This document shows positions 36,701-48,700 of a DNA stretch of 64,000 nucleotides, piece by piece. The first letter of the stretch is position 1. Each line of letters opens with the position of its first letter. The DNA is from Phoronis australis. Taxonomy: Eukaryota; Phoronida; Phoronidae. Made by a program: the position numbers and the translations under genes. The notes under the pieces were generated by a model. It had not been told where the DNA came from. It saw nothing but the letters and a program-made list of their open reading frames with translations, and made no database searches. Where the stretch lies: NCBI GenBank assembly GCA_002633005.1, contig NMRA01000090.1, forward strand, positions 792,736 through 856,735, in the 5' to 3' direction.

Positions 36701-39700
36701 TACCCACTAACTTTGCAACATCCCGTATAGAGATACAATCCATACATAAAAAATCATTAAGCAGAGATATAAGCTTCTCTGCTTTGGAGGGCGGTAAAGT
36801 GACGGTCATTGTTCTCGAGTCAATATGGAACCCTAAAAAGTCTATTTCCTGAGAAGGTGTCAAAACGCTCTTAGTTTTGCTGACTGTGAAACCAAGATCT
36901 TGTAGTAATGTGGCTGTCAGTACCCCATCATTTTCACACTTGTCAGGGTCAGAATTCACAATTAAGGTGTCATCTATGTAGGCCGTTATAGTGACATCAT
37001 GAACGCGGCGAAGTTCCGCCAGGGGCACCTTAAGCAACTTAGTGAAGATACGCGGTCCTGAACTTAAACCATTTGGCAAAGCCGTAAATTGGTAAAGCGC
37101 ATCATCATGCCTGAATCGCAAGTACTTTCGATGATGCCTGGCTATTGGGATGCTATAATAAGCGTCAGACAAATCTAAACTGATAAAGTAACAATCCCGC
37201 GTCACTAAGCGAAGTGCCGATTCAAAGGTATCCATTTTGAAATGATGATAAGCAACATAAGAGTTTAAGGTCTTCAAATTAAGGATAAACCGAAACTCAT
37301 TTGCAACTTTCTTAGGTCGAAGAAAAACGGGAGACACAAATTGTCCAGGAGAGTGAGGACAGCGTTCAATGACTTGTTTAGCCAGCATGGATTGAATTTC
37401 CCTACGCAGGAACTGTTGTTCAAGTGGCGAAAATTTTGCATTGGTACCTGGTTGTGTTTGAGTAGGAAGCAGGTCAAATTCAATTTCATAGCCGGTGACA
37501 ATGGCCAGTATGCGAGGATCCTTAGTAATTTGACGCCACTTAGGGACACAGTAACTAACCCCTCTGGCCAAGGAGGTCTCAAGGTCAGAGAGGACCAAGG
37601 ATATTTTACTTACGGAAGATAAGTCTATTTTCGGTTGGCAGTCTGTCTGGTGGCTGTGGCTGGCTTCCGTGGTGGGTGCCGTTTTTGAGTGTACTGTTGG
37701 CCTGTCAAGAGACAATGCAAGAGTATTAGTAGCAGATTGACAAACATGTCCACTACGAGCTGCCGCCCGCATAAAATTTGGTGCATTCGACAGTACAAAT
37801 GAATGCTCACCTAAAAAAGGGCGATAGCCGTGTTGCGGCTGGCGCTGATAGGCCCGTCTGTAGGAGGCAGGGTAGGGCGACGGCCGGCGTGTAGAGTGTC
37901 TCGCAGTCATGGGAGTCCGGGCGAGATTAAGGGCCTGAGAGGCCTGTTTGCACTTCTCTCCCAACTGGTCTCCAAACAGGAGCTTGTCTGAGGCACTGGC
38001 CTTGTTGAGTGCCGAATGGTACTTTGAGTTGAGATGGGGCTTTATAATGTCTCGTCTAGTGGAGTTGATCTTCGCGCTAGCATAGCCCAGGAGACCTAGC
38101 GCGTCTACAGTGTTGTCCACCAAGTCCTTGGCGTTTAGATGTTTGGGAGCTGTGGTGATCAGGGTGTCCACCAATTTAGTCAGGGGAATGGCCGCCCTGG
38201 CTATTGCCGACTGCGCAGATTTCAACTGGCCCTCTTTAAATTTCACAGTTTTGTGGTTTTGCACCACGTCAGCAATTTCTTCATTCAAGTCCGTCTTGTG
38301 GACTGTAATGTTATCGGGCCGGGGGTGGTTATCGTGTGCCTGCTTTATATCGAAAGCCTTACCCCGCTCCCATAGGGAGTTGACGAGGGACGCAACAGCG
38401 TCCGATACTGGCGGCGCTTGCTCCTCGGACTGATCCGCCAAATGAGACGCCAGCAACCCGACAAATGGCGGCTCAGCACTGTGGGGGAGAGGCGCTCCAG
38501 AAAGTGGCGAGGTGGAAGCTGTCTCGTCTTCAGAATCGGAGGAGGGAGCGAAGTGCGCATAGTCCTCCATGGGAACAGGTTGCGGCCAGTAATGGTAACC
38601 GCCCATGTGTGGGGGTGGTGGCGCGTAGAAGGGCGGCCAAGACGGCATCAGCGTCGGGGGATTGAATAAACTCCGGTCCGTAGTGGGTTCCGGAGTCTGG
38701 GCGGCGGTGGCTGAAGCGGCGGTGGTGGACGGTTCACTCGGCGGCGGCTGACGGTCAGGCGACGAAGCCCGCGTCAGGGAATCGATGGACGGCAGTGTAA
38801 CTGAACTTGAAGATGTCTTCTTCGGGGGCTTCTCGATCGAAGTTGATCCAGATTTCCTATCGGCGGAGTCCTTCGGCATGATGAAGTGCTGTCTGATGCG
38901 CTACGAACAGGCGAAAACTGCGATATGTCCGAGCCTGCAACAGCAAATGCCTAAATACCCGAGGGTGGAAACTGATTGGTGGGAACGAACCACCTCCGCA
39001 CGTGACCTCACAAGTGCGCCGGGATTGGCTGTAAAAACCCGCGCTGCATAATGTGTGAATGACTAAGATGCGTTCCCAGGGATTAGAGCGGGCAGCGAGT
39101 GCAACTCGAAAAACCCGGGTGTAACCGGGAAGCGATGGCAACCGACGAACAAAAGAGTGTCAGGATCGCTGGCGTCGACAGTGCCGAGCACAAAGAGGGC
39201 ACATTCGGTGCAAAGGTCAAAGGCGTGTACAAAGTGGTAAACAATGTACAGCTGTGCGTGGGTATGACGTAACGTGTCAGTACAGTGAGGCACACAAAGA
39301 AATACTTGACTGATGAGTCATGCGAGCCTCATGTGCGCTGTGCCAAAAGCCCAAATGTGAGTGTTAAATACGCAAAGAGTTAAGCGTACGAGGATAGAAC
39401 AACTATCAACCACTCCACATGGTCCGTGTCGAGTCACGGAAGCCCCAAAGCAGGTAGGCCTGAAAATACGATAAGGCCAATAGAGAGTCGTAATGCTCAG
39501 CGCCGGTAAAACCGGGCATTGTGTGGCCCGTCGAGTCACACAGAGTCGGTGAGCTCGGTCGGCCAAAACTTCCAAGATGATGATATAGTTGATAAGAAGA
39601 AAATGCTCATTAGCAAAGAGTTATGCAATTGAGCGTGGTCGCGGTGTAACTTGCGCGAAAAAACCTTCCAAAGGAAAAACACGTCTTCCTCTAGAAGATA

Positions 39701-42700
39701 AGTCCGTGGAATGGTCCGCTTTGCGCATGTCCGTATCTCATGGTAGTACTCGGGGGAATTCTGGGAGGAATAAAATTAGCAGTTTTTGAACAGAATAATG
39801 ATACTGTTGTCTAGATCACTGAAGAGAGGAAGCAAACATTTCCTGACTATTAAAAGAAATTAAAAGAGATAGGGAGAATATAAATAGGCCACAAAGTCAA
39901 CAGCTAAAATTCAAAAAGCAGGGCACAACACCCTTTATAACAGAGAACTCTACTATCTACTATTCTGTCTATACGACTGATGCATTTTGTCTGATATGAA
40001 CATTCCAGAGACTGAGAACCACTCAGGACTATATCTCATCAGACAGGACGTTTTGATGCAGTCACACATGTAATACCAGCATAATTAGAGGTTTACACTC
40101 AAAACGTTTCACACACACACACACAAGCACACATACACACCCAATGCACGCAGCTCTCTGACACCTACAAAGTGAAACTCCAAAGAGTGTTCACGTCATC
40201 ATGACATATGACCCACCTATCCAAGTCTTCATTCTCCAGTACTTGCTTCAGTTGCTGATAGGTGGTGCTGTTTCTTGACTCGCACAATCTTCCAACAGCA
40301 TCGACTATGGCACTAGAGGTGGCACTCTCATCTATCAAAGAAGCCAGATAACAAGATGGATATAGTTTGAAAGAGGTTTTGAAAGGAAGCTTTCTACCAT
40401 AAAATACAACACACAGGTAATACGGACTAGAACATTATCTAAGAACAAGCAAAAACCTCATGGCTTGAGACATCGTAAATTAACATGAACAGGATTAAAG
40501 CACAATGAACTAACACAGCAGTGTCTTTGAAAGAAAATAATGTTCAGTTGACAATTAATATTTTTATTAAGTTTCAGCTCATTATGCATCCAGCATCTTT
40601 CTCTTAAAAATGGACAAAAATATCGAGCAAATTAAACCAATGGTGAATCACTCTTGCCACCTTCAGTTCAGCACATGGTTTGTTTGCAAGATGGGTACAC
40701 AGTGGATACCATGTGTGCATAAGTCAACATGATAACAATGTGTGTACAACTCAATTCACTAGGTGGTGCCGATGAATTTTCTGTTCCTAATACATGAAAA
40801 GCTTGTTAATTAGAAAATAAAAAACTTCAACAGCATGGGGATATTTTTGGGCTAAGGGTCTCATAGGACAATCTGAGTACCTATTGTACTAGTCACCAGG
40901 TGGCGAGATCGTCTCATCCACGAGTCGGCTCATCAAGAACTTCCAAACAACATGTCATGGAAATCGACATTTTGTAAGTCTGCTCAAAAATAGCTCATCA
41001 CAGAAACAATTAACGGAGAGCAGAAAAAATGAAGCTCAATCATCAAAAGCAGAACTGTGTCAGTATTACAAGATAATATTGTGCTTTTTTCGTCTGCAAA
41101 AACTGCATTGTGGAGACCAATACTACCTAACCCCAGGAGGTCCTTGAGAGTGTGCTGAATGTTGTGTACTTCTCCCAGTCTGACGTAGATGTCATTCATA
41201 CGTGCGTATACTCCTGACATCTTGGGTACATCAAACAGGTTCTGGAAGTGTTGTACTATATTGTGGAGGACAGTGGGTGACACCTGTTGGCCACCAGCCT
41301 ACAATGAAAAACAGGTAATGAGACGTGTGCCTGTCCTACGATGTACAACGGGTAATCCAAGAAGAACAAGCTAGGTTACCGTAGTTACTCACCCGGTCTA
41401 TGACTACCCCATCTTGTTCAGCTAGCTCATCCAGTAACACAATAATGTCTGTAATGTTGGCGTCACCTGGCAGTCTTCTCTCATGACCAGGAGACACAGT
41501 CATTTGGATCTTGTTGACGCTACACTGTAATTCCTAGTGAGACAGAAACAACTCTTAGCAAGAGCAACATAAAGCATTGACATGCGCCCACAGTGCACCA
41601 CAAATGCTAAGTTTATGGGAGTGTTTCTCAATTTCATGTAAGGTACAAAATTTGGACCACAAGGGGTACATGCAACAGTCAGAATTGAGTATTTGTAACC
41701 CACCATTTAAAAATAACACCAAATCAAACATTTTTAAAATAAACAATTTTCAACATTTGTAACTAAGAAATAAAACATGCCACAAAGAGACAAAGTCTAA
41801 TGGTAATTCTTTTCGTAAAGAACAATCAATAAAATTTACCATAAAAGGAAGGTACGTTGATAGCAAAACAACCGTATCAACAACACTATCAAATTTCATT
41901 TGACACAAATGTTCAAGGTGTTACAGGTTTCTAATGCAACTTCAATTTTTTTATGGAAATCTCCGAAAGTCACAATTTTTATAACCCCTTTTGCAAAAGA
42001 GGAATAATTTTCAAAATAATTCCTAAATAGCACTTTGGAGAATAGTGCATAAAGCATTCTAGCTGACAGTTGTATATGAATCCAATGAGCCATTTTTGAT
42101 ACATGATGTACAGTTCCAAAGTTAGCCCAATTAAGACAATTTCTAGGAGCCTAGTACATAACTTTATAAAATGTTTTACCCACTACAGGCCAACATCTGT
42201 CCATTTGTCACAAACATTCAAAATTCAGCTTTACTTTGTTTGCCTATAGCAAAATCTTTATTTTTCCTAGTAGCTGCTTTTAAAAGTTTGTAAATGGGTC
42301 TTGTAGATAATTTAGGACAACTGGACTACTTGTTTTTGTTTACATTCAGAATGTCACTGAATTATGCCCAGAGTAGTGCCTTAGTTAGATTTTGTATGCT
42401 GTATTTTCAGTCACAAACTGGTAGAATTAGATAGCTTACAATAAGCTTCAATTGGTGCATTGGTGTTTTACAGAAAAATTTGTACAGTAAATATCTACAA
42501 TATCCAGGCTACATTTTAAAAATTTTTATTTACTCTGAAAGCTTTCACATGTAGGCAATGCCATATTTCTGAGAAATTCAAAAGGCAAGCTAAATAAGGG
42601 TATCGTACACCCGACCTTGGACGTGAGTGGATTAAATAAATGATTGTAAATTGCCATGAAAAGGGATTGCCAGATTTTAGTACAAAATTGACTTTGCAAA

Positions 42701-45700
42701 ACTTGTTAGCATCAATATGGTTCAGAACTTACAAACCAAGGGTGGTGAATGTGTTGCAAATTAATCAATGGATAATTAATAAAATACCCGTCAAGAAAGT
42801 TCCAATCAATCTCTGATCATGCACCCGCCGCACAAGAGCACTTCCAAAAATGCACTGGTGTCTGAGGACTACTGTTTTGTATAAGTGAACTGAGTTTCTT
42901 AATTATTTCCTTCTTGAAGCAATAGCATTTCATTCAACAAACTCGTACTTGTGACTTAGTTATTGTCAAAACTGTACATTAACCCCAAAGAACAAGTTCA
43001 ATGTAATTGCAAGGAAATGGGGACTGTATTTGTCTTAAGTAGACTATGCCTGATCTGTTGTAGACATAGTATATGCCTGATCTGTTGTAGACATAGTATT
43101 AGTTAACAGACTAGGACAAACCTTTATTTTAGATAGTTCTGACAACCACAATTCTAAGGTAGGAATCACGTGACCCCACGACTTCTCGCACCAAAATTCA
43201 TGTTTCTTTGATGATGTCTTGACAGGTCGACGAATAAGAAACTTTGGGAGATTCGATGAATGTATCACTTCAATGACATCACTTGCAAACTGTAATATCA
43301 AAATATTTATAATTTTTTTTTGTTAATTTCTGCCGCTGACTACATATCTAACATTCATTAGTAACCAGCCCTAAAGTAACATTTGATAACGTGACTTAGC
43401 CAGCAACAGATAGCTTCTCCTTACACACCAAGCATAGTGGAAAAAACAAAGTAAAACGGATTAAATTTTTATCTGCTCTTACTTTTATCTAGTGTCCTTC
43501 AGGGTATTTCTCATTCATAACTTAAACGAAGCCAGGCAACAATTTTTCAAAACAACTCCATGTTAAATGTTTGGTTCACATCAGGATCTTGTACTCAAGC
43601 TAATGCTACGTCACCTCAGTCGATATTTTTCAAGCTTAAATTTCCTAGCTCGGTTAGTTTGAACTTAGAACTGGAGTAATGGAATGCCAACTCCCGTGCA
43701 TGTTCCATGCACGAAACACACAACTGCGTGAACACAAAACACATTGTTATCCCCAACCAAGCAGCATTACCAGTTGTTACCGCCCGCCACGCAGCATTGC
43801 CCACGATTAAGCCTCAGACAAGCAGCATTACCCACTGTTACCCACAGCCAAGAAGTCCTACCTGTTCCAGTCGTGGGTAAGCCTCCACAGCGCCTGCATT
43901 CTTGTCCAACTTGTGAATGACATGTTCAAGGTCAAATACACCCAGTTTTTCACAGAATAGCTGGAAAACAAGGAAAAAAGACAATATCATGACTGACTGA
44001 ATACTGGAAATACAGAACTGTGTATAGCCATGAACTGGTCTGTGGCTGTGTGTTGCCATGAACTGTTAAGGAACTGTGGATTACTCTGAACTGCTCTTAG
44101 GCTGTGTATTGTCATGAACTGGTCAGGACACAACTCAAGACTTGATACAGTGGGCACAAGACCTGATACAGCGGGCACAAGACACAGTTATTACAAGACG
44201 AAGCTGCTGTACACAGAGTTCTAGTGTTAACATCATCTTTATTTTTCACACTCAGGCATATTTGTTCTTTCGAAGCAAAGCCATCATGTTCTTAACCTTA
44301 GTTTGTTGCCTAGAATCACCCTGAAAACTATATCACCCTGACGACCACATCACCCTTACGACCATACTGCCTTGGCGACTAAAACTAGCCTGCTGTGAAT
44401 AGCAATTTAGTGGGTGTGGTCTGAAGCAGTAACAACCTGTCAGTTCTTCTCAAGTCTAGAAATCATTTCTAATCTGAGTAAAGAACAAAACTTTACTGTG
44501 AAGACTAAATCAAAGGTTATTTTTTGACAGATGATACGTTTACTGAACCCTAAAGCTTTGTGGAGTAAAGAGCCGTGATATCGCACAAATACCACTTAGA
44601 AAAAAATAACTTAAGGGCAGGCTTTCTCACCTTGAGATGCCTACGACACTGATCTAAAGGTAAATAATCTATATCATCCACTTGAGAACTATACTTTCTG
44701 TTAGCAACAGGTCTGGACTTGTCACCAGGGATGCTGCAAATAGAAGGAGATGATCTGTCACAAGTGTAGACAATGATCGCTGCACAGAGGACTGACGGCG
44801 GCTAGGAACAGCTGTGTGTACTACAAAGGCAAGAGTTTTCCCCTTGGACAATATAAATAGAATTATATAGAACAGTAAATTAAACACAATCCCAGTCCAC
44901 GTAAAGGTCACTATGAGTTTTACTAAAGACAAACAGAATGACATCCGCTGAATAAGCTTAGAATGACTGCAGGGCATATCCCTGTAGTCACAAGTATTTT
45001 AAATAATAGAAAACCCACTCAAGCCTACACAGTGTTTAACTTAGTTTATTTCAAGAGGAAATACAGTTGACTATTCAATTAAGTTTGATCAAATGTGCAA
45101 GACAGAATACATAATTATAAATAAACATATAAACAAATACACAGACTTGTTTCCAACCCTGACTAAATTTTGTAGTCAGTTGAAACAAGCCAGAAATAGC
45201 CCTACACCCGTCCAGACAATTTACTCAATATGAATAATATTATGCAAATCTTAATACGGTATGGAATATATCGCAAACATTTTAAGACTGGTCAGCACGC
45301 CATCTGTTGGCCATGTCGTGTACAACATACTCAATGTTGTGATCATGTAGGAGGCGTTCTAACTTCTTAATCCTGTGTTGAGTAAGTCGTAGATCTTTGA
45401 CCTGTGGCCGGGCATCCATGTCCAGCTTGACCAGCTCATTCTGATCCTCCAGTCTCTTTATGGTCTTCTTGGCCTCCCTCAACTGTTTCTGATAGGTCTG
45501 TAACACACACACAAACCTACAGGACATACAATGTGTGACACAGAGAAAGTATAAACAGTGTGTGACAGAGAAAGTATAAACAGTGTGTGACAGAGAGAGA
45601 GAGTCAGTGTGTGACACACGGAGGGTACTAAGTGTGTGGCACACACAAAACGAAGTGAGTTCATAACAGCCTTTCAAAAAGTGATTTTTCAAAAAAAAAC

Positions 45701-48700
45701 AATTAGATATTTTACAGGATGCACTTCCTTAAATTTTAAAACAAAATTTTCATAAAACAGGCATACAATCGTGTAACTTTATTATAAAAGAATTAAGAAG
45801 TCAAAGGTGGACATAAGTCCGACTACAGGTTCAAAATAATGCATGCAGTTGTTGTTCCTTCAGTTACATAACAAGTAATAGTCAAATAAAATGTTGGCTC
45901 AATATACCCTACTTCTAAAGGCACAAGTAAGTAAGCTGCCAGCTTTGAAATTTGATATTCGTCACTCGGGCACACACCATTTAGGAAATATATGTCCTGA
46001 TCATTTAAGGAGTTTATGTTCTGATCATTTAAATTGTTGGTGGGCAGATAAACACAATCATAAGGGTGGAAAAAGTGACAATTTTGAAAATTTGTGGGAG
46101 GACGTATAACTTATTGTGGGCATAAGTCGGACAATTCTTGTGAACCATGTGCTAATATTAAGTGATTGAAGAGCAGCCCAGACACTCTACTTACTCTAAC
46201 TAGGGTCTTATAGTTGGATGAAGGTTGTGATTCTGAGATATCTGTGTCATCATTCTGTTGATCACCCTTGCCATATTCTAGTTCCTTCCTCAGTTGAACC
46301 AATTGGGACTCATACGAGTCAATAATGTCTAACAACCTAAAGTCGAGTAAGAAGCAGAAAAGAAGTTTAGCTTCTTTGTTTTAATTGTATGAAAAGTACT
46401 CAGCAAGTACAAGCAGGATGCTTTATAAATATCTTGGACCAACTGCGAGCAAAGAATTGTGAAGCCATACCAAAATTTTTCAAAGTTTCGTAAGTGGGAC
46501 AAGCTAGCTTTACAGAACAGAAACAATACAATACACAGAGAAGTGGCCGCTGTGTTAGACAGTTAAAACATGCAACATGGTCATGCTGTTAGACACTAAG
46601 CTAACCTGTCTTTAGATTTAATGCATCGGTTCAACAGATGTAGAAGTCTATGAAACACCAGTGAACTCTTCAGTTTATGCACAGCCAACAAAAGCAATTA
46701 TATTACACACTCCATATTAATTAGCATAAATGACAATGTGGCTTGTCTCTAGAATGTCTAGGATATTACAATGGCATCTATTCACCAGCTCTCAGAAACA
46801 AATCAATACATCGTTGAAAAGAACCCATTTTGTCTCAAATGTATTAGACTCTGGCAGTTCTAGTTCAATATACATACAGGCTCTAAGTGTATTAAGAACA
46901 GAGTTGGCAGCAGGCAAGGTAGTAATGACTGGAGGATTAGAGAGCAGACTAGTGTTCACGAGACAAACTGTCTTGTGAATTGTAACATCATAATGAAGAC
47001 AAACAACTGCTTCCCAAATACTTGCACATTTATGGTGTGAGTATTTTCACATGATCCAGAATAGTCGATAATAGCAGCACAGAGAACTGACTGGTGTGCT
47101 TCACTTACTTTTCATCCATAACATTGTGGGCCCTAGCAGTACGACGTTTAAACTCTTGGAATACACTGTTTTGACGGAGAATTCTTTTTTCTTCCTAATA
47201 ATAACACCAACAAAACAGAGTTACCTGCAGCCAAAGTAGTTTGAAAAATAAAAGAAGGCAGATATTATTAATCATAGATTATTTTATGGCTTTTAAACCC
47301 AATCAAGAGTAATTTCTCTACACAGTACAAGCCAAAAGGAAACACTTATCAAGTGCTACAATTTAAAATATAATATCGATTGAAAACAGCCGCATCAACT
47401 GGTTTACGGAGAGTTGTAAACCAGACTATTTTTTTCACTAAAATTTGCATTAAGGTTAATATGTAGGATCATGGAACAATGTCCAAATTTGGTCAAATTC
47501 AAAACATCGTATCAGCCCTATTTGCCGCAACACCATCTGATTGTGACTCTACTTGACTGGGACACCATTTGACTGACCCCATCATACAGCAAACCTATTC
47601 GACTGCCTCCCTGACTGTATGACTGTCTCCAATTGACTACAACTTCATTCGACTGTGACCCCATATGACAGTGACTCCATTTGACAGCAACCCCATTCCA
47701 TTGTGGCACCATTAGACTAACCCCATTTGACTGTGTCCACATTTGAGTGTGACCCCAACTGACCTCATCTGACAGTGACCTGACCCCAACTGACCTCATC
47801 TGACAGTGACCCCAGCTTGACTGTGACCCCAACCATCACTTGTCCTCACCTCATCACTCAACCGCTTCAGTTTAGTTTTTAGTCGCTCAATTTCCTCTTC
47901 CTGTAGTTTCACTTTATTTTCCATTTGCCTGTTTCGTGACTTGATCACCTCCTTAGTGTTACGTAGTCTGTCCTCACCCTCATGCTTTTGTTTCTCCATC
48001 AATGTTTGACTGTCGAGCATTTCCTAACGATGAATGGCAGGCTGTTCATAACGAACATTATACTGGAGGCACAAATAAACCGTTTAATTATGCACATGCC
48101 AGGTATTTTAATTAGTTCAAGGTGCACCAGAAGGTGATTGGTCAAGCCTGTAAAGTTGAAGTAGTTCTTACAAAGACGGGGCTATGTGGGCACATAGTTG
48201 GAGTCATGTGACATCAAATGTGAAGTGAGCTTGTGACAAACTGAAGCCAATTAATTGTGCTGCATCATAATGTTTTACCTGTATCCTCACCAATTTTGGA
48301 CAAAACAATTACCAAAATTGCATTTTTTTTACTTTTCAATGGCGTCGAAAATTGTTGTGAATACCCATTTTTTCAAAATATTGTCTATTTTGTAGCTATA
48401 TTACAGAACTTGGAGGTAGCAAAGCAATATTTTGTTACAATAATACGGGCCGTACAATTCACCTGTGCGCCATAATGTGTCCTAGATTGGTGAGATTTTA
48501 CCGTAGTTATATAGTCTTATCTGTATCCTGACCTCTGACCCCTCCACATGTAGTTTGTATCATGATTGTCTCACCTGTATCCTGGCCTCTGACCCCTCCA
48601 CCAGTAGTTTGAGATCCTTGGCACGGGCTTCATACTTGTTAGAGATGGCCGTCTGTCGCTCCAGTTCATCTCTGAAATTAAACAGCAGATATGTCAAGTT

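Larger units (their letters stand above)
34374..39777 (-). mobile_element. Complete DIRS-type tyrosine-recombinase retrotransposon
   Basis: The element is 5.4 kb and reads on the minus strand. Its 5' terminal repeat is at 39709-39777 and its 3' inverted terminal repeat at 34414-34484, with a 40-bp outer extension to 34374. The internal complementary region is at 34537-34659. It carries a gag-like/RT/RNase H frame (38879-35547) and an overlapping tyrosine-recombinase frame (35652-34741). These parts together are the hallmark of DIRS elements, which copy through RNA into a circle and integrate by recombinase. Intact frames and a perfect 88-bp match between the internal region and the 3' end suggest recent activity. 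It lies in the intron between exons 13 and 14 of the CEP70-like gene, in the same orientation; without it that intron would be about 1 kb. Confidence 0.9.

Noticed and set aside
45282-45330. Extension of CEP70-like exon 8 to a stop codon at 45282
   Set aside because: A strong GTATGT donor at 45330 joins in phase to the exon at 44733 and continues the CEP70 match.
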